A program made the translations under genes and the position numbers. Source: Bacillota bacterium (GTDB lineage Bacteria > Bacillota > Bacilli > Paenibacillales > NBRC-103111). From it: a stretch of 64,000 bases of DNA. Location: contig JAEWMH010000081.1 of the NCBI GenBank assembly GCA_023393235.1, forward strand, positions 23,590 through 87,589, given 5' to 3'. Below are positions 1 to 8,180 of the stretch, in pieces. Each line of letters opens with the position of its first letter. Position 1 is the stretch's first letter. A model generated the notes under the pieces. It made no database searches and was not told where the DNA came from. It saw only the letters and a list, made by a program, of their open reading frames with translations.

Positions 1-1161
1 CTGTATGACATCCGGCTTACGGGTGTAAGCTTCCAGGTGGCTGTGGTCAGTCTGGATGCAGCAGGACCCCGGGAGCAGGGGCAGACTGGGGTGGTGCTTG
101 GGGGTGAACCCCGGAAGGAGCATTCGCCCTCCACTATCTCCGAGGACCAGGAGCTGCTGCTTTTTGCCTCCCTCAATATTGCCGAGGAAATCGTCGAAGC
201 GCGGAATCAAGGCCGGGTTTTCCTGCACCAGGGCCAGGTGGTGCTTCTGACCATCGCCCAGGAGGGGGACGCCCAGGCTGTATCGGCGGCAACCATGACG
301 GCAGCAGAGGAAATCCGCCAGGCCATTGAGCGTTATCTGAAACAGACGGTGACCATCGGCATCGGTGTGGTGATCCAGGAACCTGCCGGCCTGTCCTATT
401 CGTATAAGGACGCGGTGCTGGCGCTGGATTACCGGGTCATTCTGGGCGGCAACCGGGTGATCAGCATTGCGGATGTGGAGCAGCGGCATGTGGAGAAGGT
501 GCGGTTTGACGAGCTGAAGGAGCAGTCTCTGGTCCGGTGCCTCAAAACCGGGACGGCGGAGGAGTTAAGGGAGATTGTCGAGGGTCTGTTCCAGGGACTG
601 GCGGAGGCCCCCGTGTCCGTGAAGGAATACCAGCTGTATCTGATGGAAATTGTAACCGCTGTACTGCGGGCGGCCAAGGATGCGGATGCGGATTTGGACG
701 ACCTGTTCGGGGATAATATGGCTACATTGGCTGAGCTGTACCGCTTCCGGACCCTGGCGGAGGCCAAGGCATGGCTGCTGGGGATTTGTACCCGGCTGAT
801 GGGAAGCATCGCCGTTGTGCGCCAGAGCGCCTTGCACAACCTGGTGGAGGAAGCCATCGCCTACACCCGGGCTAATTATGGGGACAGCGAGCTGTCCATC
901 AACAAGGTGTGCGGCCGGCTGCATATCAGCGCGGGATATTTCAGCAGCATTTTCAAAAAAGAAACCAAACTGACCTTCGTGGCCTATCTGCTCCATATCC
1001 GCATGGAGGCCGCCAAGGAGCTTCTCCGCAGCACGGACCTGCGGGCTCTGGAAATTGCCGAGAAGGTGGGCTATGCCGAACCCAATTATTTCAGCTTCAG
1101 CTTCAAAAAACATGTGGGCATGTCGCCCAAGGAGTACCGCAGCAGCGTTAAAGGGGGCTGA
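1..1161 (+). CDS. YesN-type response regulator, AraC-family output (5' truncated)
   Basis: The reading frame is open from the first base of the window, so the N-terminal receiver domain lies upstream and is missing; 386 residues are visible. The last 100 or so residues form a double helix-turn-helix AraC domain (INKVCGRLHISAGYFSSIFK, then IAEKVGYAEPNYFSFSFKKH and the closing MSPKEYR). The middle part is the poorly conserved linker seen in YesN-type regulators of Paenibacillus. The complete paralogue at 42021-43616 is 531 residues, so roughly 150 residues should be missing here. The kinase follows three bases after the stop. It presumably activates the sugar-transport genes downstream once phosphorylated; that role is inferred from context. 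Confidence 0.9.
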   Translation: MYDIRLTGVSFQVAVVSLDAAGPREQGQTGVVLGGEPRKEHSPSTISEDQELLLFASLNIAEEIVEARNQGRVFLHQGQVVLLTIAQEGDAQAVSAATMTAAEEIRQAIERYLKQTVTIGIGVVIQEPAGLSYSYKDAVLALDYRVILGGNRVISIADVEQRHVEKVRFDELKEQSLVRCLKTGTAEELREIVEGLFQGLAEAPVSVKEYQLYLMEIVTAVLRAAKDADADLDDLFGDNMATLAELYRFRTLAEAKAWLLGICTRLMGSIAVVRQSALHNLVEEAIAYTRANYGDSELSINKVCGRLHISAGYFSSIFKKETKLTFVAYLLHIRMEAAKELLRSTDLRALEIAEKVGYAEPNYFSFSFKKHVGMSPKEYRSSVKGG

Positions 1162-1164
1162 CCC

Positions 1165-2973
1165 GTGGGAATCAAATGGAGGGGCTGGGCAGGTCTGCGG
1201 GGGGCGCGCCGCGGCAAACGGAGCATTCAGGTTTACATGACCACCATATTTACGGCCATTGTCGTGATTGCCATGCTGGCGGTGGGCCTTGTGCTGCACG
1301 GCAAGTTCTCCCGGACGGCAGAGGAGAGCGCTTATTTGAACACGGATCAGATTGTGGAGCAAGTGAATTTTAATGTGGAGTATTACCTGCGGGGGATGGA
1401 GGAGCTGTTCCGGCAGTTGGAGGAGCGGGTCAGCAAAAGCGCTTCTCTATCCGGCAAAGAAACGCTGGAGCAGCTGGCTACCATCGTTAATACCCGCAAT
1501 GACCTGGTGTCGGTGAGCGTATTCGATTCCAGGGGGGCCCTCTTAACCGGCTATCCCCATACCCGCCTCCGGGGCAATGTGGATGTGAAGAGCCAACGCT
1601 GGTTCTCGTATGCCTCCGGCTACCCCAACTACCTGCAATATTCGCCCCCCCATGTACAAAATCTGTATCCGGGGGAATATAGATGGGTGGTATCCCTCAG
1701 CCAGAGTGTGTCCATCCGGGAAAACGGCGGGGAGCGGACGAACGCGGTTATGCTTCTGGACGTGAATTTCCGGGCGATCGATGACATGTGCCGGAGAGTC
1801 GCCTTGGGCAAAAAGGGATACATCTATATCACCGATCCCGACGGAAACCTGATCTATCATCCCGAGCAGCAGCTGATCTACCTGGGACTGAAGGAAGAGC
1901 CCAACGCGGCCGAGGTGATGAACTATTCTTATGGCAGCTTCTACGACCGGCAGAACGGGGAACGGCGACTGGTCCATGTGACAACCGTGAAGAACATCGG
2001 GTGGAAAATCGTTGGTGTAGCCTATATGGACGAACTGGTTACCTCGGCAAAGGAAATCAGCGTGTTTATGGTTTGGTTCTTGGTGGCGGTGCTGGTGTGC
2101 GTCGTGGCGGTTTCCGCCTACATGTCCGCCGTTATCTCCAAACCCATCAAGCGGCTGGGCCAGTCCATGAAAAGTGTGGAACGGGGGGACTTTGATTCCG
2201 TCATCGCTGTTGCGGGGACCCGGGAGGTGGAGCAGCTGTCCCAGCGCTATAATCTGATGCTGGGCCGGATCCGGGAACTCATGCGGGAGAATGAACGGGA
2301 GCAGGAGGCCAAACGCAGAAGCGAGCTGGAGGAGCTCCAAGCCCAGATCAACCCCCATTTCCTGTACAATACCCTGAATTCGGTGGTGCGTCTGGCCGAG
2401 GGGGGGCGCAACAGCGAGGTAGTAACCATGATTACCTCCTTGTCCCGGCTGTTCCGGATCAGCCTGAGCAAGGGGAAGAATATCATTCCCCTCCAGGATG
2501 AACTGGAGCATATCCGGCATTATCTCATTATCCAGAATATCCGGTTCAAGCATAAATTCCGGTTTACCATTGAGGCGGAGGAGGCAGTGCTGTCCTGTTT
2601 GACGCTGAAGCTCATTCTGCAGCCTCTGGTGGAGAACGCCATCCAGCACGGCATCGAAATGATGCCCGATGAAGGGGAGATCCGGGTGACGGCGGGCATT
2701 TCCAATGAGAAGCTGCTGATTGTAGTAGCGGATAACGGGCTGGGGATGCCGGAAGAAGTGGTGAAAACCATTCTGGACCGCAACCGGACTGCGGCAGGAT
2801 ACAGAAGCACTGGCTCCGGTGTGGGAGTCCGGAATGTCCATGAACGCATCCGGCTAACCTTCGGGGAAGCCTATGGCCTGGAATTTGAAAGCCGGCTGGA
2901 GGAAGGCACCACGGTGAAGGTTTGGCTGCCGCTGTTGGAGGGAGAGGGCAGGGCAGAGGAGGAGAAGCCATGA
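1165..2973 (+). CDS. YesM-type sensor histidine kinase
   Basis: This 602-residue membrane kinase of the LytS/YesM class has a first transmembrane helix at about residues 24-46, an extracellular Cache-like sensor domain, a second helix at about 298-322, a HAMP segment (SKPIKRLGQSMKSVERGDF), the His_kinase domain with the phospho-acceptor His398 in QAQINPHFLYNTLNS, and an ATPase domain (LVENAIQHG, ADNGLGM, STGSGVGVRNV). The GTG start at 1165 lies three bases after the upstream regulator stop. Its stop overlaps the start of the sugar-binding protein gene, so regulator, kinase and binding protein appear to be one transcription unit. It probably phosphorylates the adjacent regulator in response to sugar bound by the next gene product. 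Confidence 0.92.
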   Translation: MGIKWRGWAGLRGARRGKRSIQVYMTTIFTAIVVIAMLAVGLVLHGKFSRTAEESAYLNTDQIVEQVNFNVEYYLRGMEELFRQLEERVSKSASLSGKETLEQLATIVNTRNDLVSVSVFDSRGALLTGYPHTRLRGNVDVKSQRWFSYASGYPNYLQYSPPHVQNLYPGEYRWVVSLSQSVSIRENGGERTNAVMLLDVNFRAIDDMCRRVALGKKGYIYITDPDGNLIYHPEQQLIYLGLKEEPNAAEVMNYSYGSFYDRQNGERRLVHVTTVKNIGWKIVGVAYMDELVTSAKEISVFMVWFLVAVLVCVVAVSAYMSAVISKPIKRLGQSMKSVERGDFDSVIAVAGTREVEQLSQRYNLMLGRIRELMRENEREQEAKRRSELEELQAQINPHFLYNTLNSVVRLAEGGRNSEVVTMITSLSRLFRISLSKGKNIIPLQDELEHIRHYLIIQNIRFKHKFRFTIEAEEAVLSCLTLKLILQPLVENAIQHGIEMMPDEGEIRVTAGISNEKLLIVVADNGLGMPEEVVKTILDRNRTAAGYRSTGSGVGVRNVHERIRLTFGEAYGLEFESRLEEGTTVKVWLPLLEGEGRAEEEKP

Positions 2974-3986
2974 AGCGCGGTATGGACAAAATGGTCATTG
3001 CCGCAGGGGCCGCAGTTTTGATGGGGGCGCTGTTTCTCGCGGATCATTGGCCGTTCGGAGGCATAGGCCCCGGCACGACTGCCGGATCAGAGGTGCGGAC
3101 GGGCAAACAAGGGTATTCCATCGCCTTGGTGATGGGGATGCGCCACGGCGACTACTGGAAGACGGTATATACCGGCGCGGAGGCGGCTGCCAAGGAGCTG
3201 GGGGCCGGGATCAGCTTCCTCGGTCCCGATGACGAGTTGGACGGGGAAGGCCAGGCCCGTCTGGTCCGGCAGGCTTTGGCTGACGGGGCAGATGCCATTC
3301 TGGTGGCCCCCAATGACGAGGAGCCTCTGGTGGAAGCGCTGCGGGAGGCCCAGCAGCAGGTGCCGGTGCTTACGCTGGATTCCGGCCTGGCCACCTTGAA
3401 GGTGAAGGCTCATATCGGGACAGATAATTACCGGTCCGGGGTCAAAGCGGCGGAGGAGATGGTCCGTCTTATGGGCGGCTCTCCGGGAAAGATTGCCTTA
3501 TTGGGTTTTGTGCCTGGAACGCCCAAGGTGGAGGAGCGGGAGGCGGGCATTCTTTCGGTGCTGAAGCAGCATCCCGAGCTCCAGCTGGCAGGTAAGGCCT
3601 ACGCTTATTCCGACCAGCAGCGGGCCAAGGAACAGGTGCTGGAGCTTGACCGCAGCGTGGGACCGTTGGACGGGATCATCGCTTTAAACTCGGCATCGGT
3701 ATTGGGAGCAGCGGATGCTTTGGGCAGCCTTGGCCAGGAGCGGCGGGTAAAGCTGGTGTCCTTCGACAGCACACTGCAGGAGCTGGAGCTGCTGCAGGAT
3801 GGGGTTATCCGCTCCCTGGTGGTGCAGAATCCCTTCGGCATGGGTTATCTGGGGGTGCGGCATGCCGTGGACGCCCTGATGAAGCGCCAGCTGCCGGAGC
3901 AGGTGGATACGGGCTCGGCGGTGGTCCGGACGGAGGACATGTTTTCGCCGGGGAATCAGAAGCTGCTGTTTCCGTTAATCAGATAA
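2970..3986 (+). CDS. Membrane-anchored periplasmic-binding-type sugar sensor
   Basis: This 338-residue protein has the type I periplasmic-binding fold (Peripla_BP_4-like: YSIALVMGMRHGDYWKTVY near the start, ILVAPNDEE, the hinge IGTDNYRSG, and LVVQNPFGMGYLG near the end). I chose ATG 2970, which overlaps the kinase stop as ATGA and has a purine-rich GGAGGAGAAG in front. The N-terminus MKRGMDKMVIAAGAAVLMGA is a hydrophobic helix with no lipobox Cys, so the protein is probably membrane-anchored and not a released or lipid-linked transporter subunit. Co-transcription with the kinase suggests it presents sugar to the kinase, as described for XylFII with LytS in clostridia. The separate mglB further on would be the transport receptor. 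Confidence 0.82.
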   Translation: MKRGMDKMVIAAGAAVLMGALFLADHWPFGGIGPGTTAGSEVRTGKQGYSIALVMGMRHGDYWKTVYTGAEAAAKELGAGISFLGPDDELDGEGQARLVRQALADGADAILVAPNDEEPLVEALREAQQQVPVLTLDSGLATLKVKAHIGTDNYRSGVKAAEEMVRLMGGSPGKIALLGFVPGTPKVEEREAGILSVLKQHPELQLAGKAYAYSDQQRAKEQVLELDRSVGPLDGIIALNSASVLGAADALGSLGQERRVKLVSFDSTLQELELLQDGVIRSLVVQNPFGMGYLGVRHAVDALMKRQLPEQVDTGSAVVRTEDMFSPGNQKLLFPLIR

Positions 3987-4111
3987 AATATTCTAATGTT
4001 TACATTTAATCACTTGTTTTCCTCCTTCAATGTGATGAGGATTTCGATAGTTCACATGAGGATTTTGAATTCGCAAGGAGGGTGTATTCCGGCATAATAA
4101 AGACAGAACTT

Positions 4112-4120
4112 AAAGGGAGG
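4112..4120 (+). promoter_or_regulatory. Ribosome binding site of mglB
   Basis: AAAGGGAGG stands nine bases before ATG 4130. It decides this start over the in-frame ATG-less upstream extension and places the lipoprotein signal at the N-terminus. Confidence 0.75.
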
Positions 4121-4129
4121 CTCAATCAT

Positions 4130-5206
4130 ATGAAGAAAACATTGATGGTATTGACCACAGGCGCCATTCTGGCTGCTATTGCAGCAGGCTGCGGCGACTC
4201 CAAGGATACGGCTTCAAGCCCTGCCGCCTCTGCCGGCGCATCTCCTGCCGCCCAAACCGAAAACGCTTCCGTCAAGCAACCGAATATCGGCGTTGCCATC
4301 TACAAATTCGATGATACCTTTATGACCGGGGTACGGAATGCCATCTCCGATGCCGCCAAGGGTGTTGCCAAGGTGGACATTGTAGACAGCCAGAACTCCC
4401 AGCCGACCCAGAACGATAAGGTGGATTTGTTTATCACCAAAAAAGTCAGTGCCATGGCTATTAACCCTGTTGACCGTGCGGCTGCCGGCGTCATCATCAA
4501 CAAAGCGAAAACCGCCAACATTCCGGTGGTGTTCATCAACCGTGAGCCCCTGCAGGACGACATGAAGAAATGGGATAAGGTGTATTACGTAGGCGCCAAG
4601 GCCGAGGAGTCCGGCACCATTTCCGGCCAGCTTCTGGTGGACAACTGGAAAGCCAATCCGGCTATGGACAAAAATAAGGACGGCGTTCTCCAATACGTGA
4701 TGCTGAAAGGAGAACCCGGCCACCAGGATGCGGAGCTGCGGACCAAGTTTTCTATCCAAGCCATTGAGGACGCAGGCATCAAGGTGCAAAAGCTGGCCGA
4801 GGATACCGCTATGTGGGACCGGGTAAAGGGTCAAGAGAAGATGGCCGCGTTCCTGGCTGCCAACGGCGACAAGATTGAAGCGGTGCTGGCCAATAACGAC
4901 GATATGGCGTTGGGTGCCATTGAAGCGCTGAAGGCTGCCGGTTACTTCAAGGACGGCAAAACCATGCCGGTTGTGGGCGTGGATGCCACTGCTCCTGCGT
5001 TGAAGGCTTTGGACGAAGGCACCCTGCTGGGCACCGTGCTGAATGATGCCAAGAACCAAGGCAAGGCTGCGCTGAAGCTGGCCAACGTGCTAGCCCTGGG
5101 CCAAACCCCCAGCAAGGATAACACCGGCTACGACATTACCGACGGCAAGTATGTCTGGATCAAGTACAAGAAAATCACCAAAGCCAACATGGACGAAGCG
5201 AAGTAA
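4130..5206 (+). CDS. mglB: Galactose/methyl-galactoside ABC transporter, substrate-binding lipoprotein
   Basis: This 358-residue lipoprotein begins MKKTLMVLTTGAILAAIAAG followed by the lipobox Cys (AAGCGDS), then a Ser/Ala-rich linker. The mature part follows MglB closely: IGVAIYKFDDTFM at the start of the fold, NSQPTQNDKVD, MAINPVDRAAAGVI, VFINREP, LKGEPGHQDAE, a calcium-binding-type loop DKNKDGVLQ, the Trp-containing DTAMWD, ANNDDMALGAIEALK and GTVLNDAKNQGKA. It captures galactose or glucose-type sugars outside the membrane and delivers them to MglC. It is separated from mglA by 151 bases containing a hairpin. Confidence 0.93.
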   Translation: MKKTLMVLTTGAILAAIAAGCGDSKDTASSPAASAGASPAAQTENASVKQPNIGVAIYKFDDTFMTGVRNAISDAAKGVAKVDIVDSQNSQPTQNDKVDLFITKKVSAMAINPVDRAAAGVIINKAKTANIPVVFINREPLQDDMKKWDKVYYVGAKAEESGTISGQLLVDNWKANPAMDKNKDGVLQYVMLKGEPGHQDAELRTKFSIQAIEDAGIKVQKLAEDTAMWDRVKGQEKMAAFLAANGDKIEAVLANNDDMALGAIEALKAAGYFKDGKTMPVVGVDATAPALKALDEGTLLGTVLNDAKNQGKAALKLANVLALGQTPSKDNTGYDITDGKYVWIKYKKITKANMDEAK

Positions 5207-5270
5207 TCTGCAACTATCCACGCAAGCTTTTCCGATGATTGGCTGTTGAATAGAGCGAGGCAAGGAGCAG

Positions 5271-5316
5271 GCCGGGGGCTTTCCAAGGAAGCCGATGCTT
5301 TCGCCCCCGGCTTTCC
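5271..5316 (+). terminator. Intercistronic hairpin between mglB and mglA
   Basis: A perfect nine-base stem, GCCGGGGGC at 5271-5279 with GCCCCCGGC at 5303-5311, is followed by a short T-rich tail. It lies between the binding-protein gene and the ATPase gene, where such hairpins typically cause partial termination or protect upstream mRNA so that more binding protein than ATPase is made. Confidence 0.6.
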
Positions 5317-5357
5317 TATGCCCAAAAATGTCCCCAAAGGGATAGGAGGGAAGGCAA

Positions 5358-6854
5358 ATGGAGAACGGATATCTGCTGGAGATGAAGGACATCACCAAGG
5401 AATTCCCAGGTGTCAAAGCGTTGAACAGTGTTACCCTGCAGGTGCGCCCGGGTACGGTCCACGCCTTGATGGGCGAGAACGGCGCAGGCAAGTCCACCTT
5501 AATGAAATGCTTATTCGGCATCTATACACCGGATGGCGGCGAAATGCTGCTGAACGGCCGCAAGCTGGAATTGAAAAGCTCCAAGGATGCCTTGGATCTG
5601 GGCATCTCCATGATTCACCAGGAGCTGCATCCCGTTCCCCACCGCAGTGTGGCGGAGAATGTGTGGCTGGGCCGGTTCCCCATGAAGGGGCTTCTGGTAG
5701 ACCACAAGAAGATGATGCGGGATACGGAAGCGCTGTATCAAAATCTGAATATGGACATCAATCCGAAGTCGCTGGTCGGGTCACTCTCCGTTTCCAAGGT
5801 ACAATCCATTGAAATCGCCAAGGCGGTTTCCTTTAACGCTAAGGTGATTGTGATGGACGAACCCACGTCCTCGCTGACGGGAAATGAGGTGGAGCAGCTG
5901 TTCCGGATCATCCGGGACCTGCGCAGCCGTGGCGTTTCGATTATCTATATTTCGCACAAAATGGAGGAAATTCTCCGCATCTCCGACGAGGTGACCATCA
6001 TGCGGGACGGCGCCAAAATCGGCACCTGGGAAGCCTCCCAGCTCACCACGGATCTGATCATCTCCCGGATGGTCGGACGGGATCTGAGCCAGCGCTTCCC
6101 GCCCCGGACCAATGTGCCAGGCGGCACGCTGATGAAGCTGGAGGGGCTGACCTCCGCCAATCCCAAGTCCTTCAAGGATGTGTCCTTCGAGCTCCGGCGG
6201 GGGGAGATTCTCGGCATCGGCGGTCTGGTAGGCTCCCAGAGGACCGAGCTGGTGGAAGCCATCTTCGGTCTGCGGGCATTGGCCTCCGGCAAGATCCAGT
6301 TGAACGGCAAGGATGTGAAGATCAAATCTCCAGTGGATGCCATCCGCCACAAAATCGCTCTGTTGACGGAGGAACGGCGGGCTACGGGTATTTTCCCGGT
6401 GCTGAATATTTTTGAGAATACGGTGATCTCCAATCTGGGCCGTTACCAGCGTCCGCATCTTCTGCTGGACAAAAAACAGATGAAGGCGGATGTGGAAAGC
6501 AGCATTCAGCGACTGCGGGTGAAAACCCCATCCAGCAGCCAACTCATCAAAAATCTCTCCGGCGGCAACCAGCAAAAGGTGCTGCTGGCCCGTTGGCTGT
6601 TAACCGAGCCGGATATTCTGCTTCTCGATGAACCCACCCGGGGCATTGACGTCGGGGCCAAATACGAGATTTATACGATTATCGCCGACCTGGCCAAACA
6701 GGGCAAAAGCGTCATTATGATTTCCTCGGAAATGCCCGAGCTTCTGGGTATGTCCGACCGGGTGCTGGTGATGAACGAAGGCCGCTTAAGCGGTATTGTA
6801 GACGGCAAAACCGCAACGGAGCAAGAGGTCATGCGATTGGCCGCCCAGGCTTAA
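5358..6854 (+). CDS. mglA: Galactose/methyl-galactoside ABC transporter, ATP-binding protein
   Basis: This 498-residue tandem ABC ATPase belongs to the ribose/galactose (CUT2) class. The first cassette has Walker A MGENGAGKST, a signature LSVSKVQSIEIAKA and Walker B VIVMDEPTSSLT. The second is degenerate at Walker A (GLVGSQRTEL), as is usual in this class, but keeps the signature LSGGNQQKVLLARWL and Walker B ILLLDEPTRGIDVGAK. The start ATG 5358 follows GGGATAGGAGGG. It powers import through MglC. Confidence 0.95.
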   Translation: MENGYLLEMKDITKEFPGVKALNSVTLQVRPGTVHALMGENGAGKSTLMKCLFGIYTPDGGEMLLNGRKLELKSSKDALDLGISMIHQELHPVPHRSVAENVWLGRFPMKGLLVDHKKMMRDTEALYQNLNMDINPKSLVGSLSVSKVQSIEIAKAVSFNAKVIVMDEPTSSLTGNEVEQLFRIIRDLRSRGVSIIYISHKMEEILRISDEVTIMRDGAKIGTWEASQLTTDLIISRMVGRDLSQRFPPRTNVPGGTLMKLEGLTSANPKSFKDVSFELRRGEILGIGGLVGSQRTELVEAIFGLRALASGKIQLNGKDVKIKSPVDAIRHKIALLTEERRATGIFPVLNIFENTVISNLGRYQRPHLLLDKKQMKADVESSIQRLRVKTPSSSQLIKNLSGGNQQKVLLARWLLTEPDILLLDEPTRGIDVGAKYEIYTIIADLAKQGKSVIMISSEMPELLGMSDRVLVMNEGRLSGIVDGKTATEQEVMRLAAQA

Positions 6855-6891
6855 CCCCACCGATTTCATTCATCCATAGGAGGATTGCGCG

Positions 6892-7923
6892 ATGAACAAC
6901 ATTGCCCTCAAAGAAAATCTGAGAAAGTCCAAAAGCGTTTTTTCGCAGAATGCCATATATTTCGTGCTGATCGCTCTGATTGCGGGCATTGCCATTAAGG
7001 ACCCCAACTTCTTGTCCATCAACATTCTGCGGGACATTCTGCTGCAGAATTCCACCAAGGCGATTATCGCTTTAGGCGCCGCCTTTATCCTGATTACTGG
7101 GGGAACGGATCTTTCCTCGGGCCGGCTGGTAGGATTATCCGCCGTTATCTCGGCGTCCATGCTGCAGGCCTCGGATTATCCGAGACTGTTCTTCCCGAAT
7201 CTGCCGGAATTGCCCCTGTTTGTGCCGATTATTCTGGCTATCCTGGTAGGTTTGGCTGTAGGACTCATGAACGGCTGGATTGTGTCTAGGTTTAATGTGC
7301 CGCCTTTCATTGCCACACTGGGCACAATGGTAATTGTTTATGGTTTGAATTCTCTATATTTTGACATGAAACCCAACGAATCCCAACCTATCGGCGGCCT
7401 GCGCAACGACTTCTCCCACCTGGGCACCGGTTATATCGGCCCCAGCGGGCCTTATTCCATCCCTTACATCGTCATTATCGCCATTGCGGTGGCCGCTTTG
7501 GTGTGGATCATCTTCAACAAAACACGCCTGGGCAAGAATATGTACGCCATCGGCGGCAATATCCAAGCCGCGGTGGTCTCCGGGATCAATGTGAAGCGGA
7601 ATCTGATCTACATCTACTCCATTGCCGGTGCTCTGTACGGTCTGGCCGGTGTTCTGGAGGCAGCCCGTACAGGCGGTGCCACCAACAACTACGGCAACAT
7701 GTATGAGCTGGACGCTATCGCGGCCTGCGTAGTCGGCGGGGTATCCACCTCCGGCGGCATCGGTACCGTACCGGGTGTTATGGCCGGGGTGCTGATCTTC
7801 GGGGTTATCAATTACGGCCTGACCTTCATCGGCGTCAGCCCCTACTGGCAGCTGATTATCAAGGGCCTGATCATCGTGGCTGCCGTAGCCTTCGACATCC
7901 GTAAATATGTGGCGAAAAAATAA
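6892..7923 (+). CDS. mglC: Galactose/methyl-galactoside ABC transporter, permease
   Basis: This 343-residue polytopic membrane protein of the BPD_transp_2 family has about eight to ten hydrophobic helices and the family motif GGTDLSSGRLVGLSAVISAS near residue 75. Other family segments are FIATLGTMVIVYG and the C-terminal GGVSTSGGIGTVPGVMAG. It starts at ATG 6892 after TAGGAGGA and sits 37 bases behind mglA, closing the transporter operon. It would pair as a homodimer with one MglA. Confidence 0.95.
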   Translation: MNNIALKENLRKSKSVFSQNAIYFVLIALIAGIAIKDPNFLSINILRDILLQNSTKAIIALGAAFILITGGTDLSSGRLVGLSAVISASMLQASDYPRLFFPNLPELPLFVPIILAILVGLAVGLMNGWIVSRFNVPPFIATLGTMVIVYGLNSLYFDMKPNESQPIGGLRNDFSHLGTGYIGPSGPYSIPYIVIIAIAVAALVWIIFNKTRLGKNMYAIGGNIQAAVVSGINVKRNLIYIYSIAGALYGLAGVLEAARTGGATNNYGNMYELDAIAACVVGGVSTSGGIGTVPGVMAGVLIFGVINYGLTFIGVSPYWQLIIKGLIIVAAVAFDIRKYVAKK

Positions 7924-7945
7924 CGGAGATGCACGCTGAACTCCC

Positions 7946-7973
7946 TTGACTTTGCCGCAAAATTCAGTAAAAT
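7946..7973 (+). promoter_or_regulatory. Probable sigma-A promoter for the metA leader
   Basis: TTGACT at 7946-7951 and TAAAAT at 7968-7973 are spaced by 16 bases. They stand directly upstream of the S-box leader, at the distance expected for transcription to begin just before helix P1. Confidence 0.6.
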
Positions 7974-7995
7974 TATAAACAATCTAATATATCTG

Positions 7996-8101
7996 TCTTA
8001 TCGAGAGTAGGCGGAGGGACTAGCCCGATGAAGCCCGGCAACCGGCACGTTAGTGCACGGTGCTAATTCTTGCAGAAGCGTAAGCGTTCTGGGAGATAAG
8101 A
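7996..8101 (+). ncRNA. SAM-I (S-box) riboswitch
   Basis: The aptamer is framed by TCTTATC at 7996-8002 and its exact complement GATAAGA at 8095-8101 (helix P1). Inside are the hallmark core GAGGGACTAGCCCGATGAAG with CCCGGCAACC and the GTGCTAATTC that closes helix P3/P4. SAM binding should stabilise P1 and favour the terminator that follows, turning off metA (and perhaps metI) when methionine is plentiful. Confidence 0.96.
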
Positions 8102-8130
8102 GAGAGGTTGTCCGTAAAGCTGAACAGACA

Positions 8131-8162
8131 GGACCTTTCTCTTTGGAGAAGGGTCCTTTTTT
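8131..8162 (+). terminator. S-box-controlled terminator
   Basis: An 11-base stem with one G-T pair (GGACCTTTCTC with GAGAAGGGTCC around a four-base loop) is followed by six T residues, and lies between the aptamer and metA. Confidence 0.9.
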
Positions 8163-8180
8163 GTAAAGGAGATGACACGA

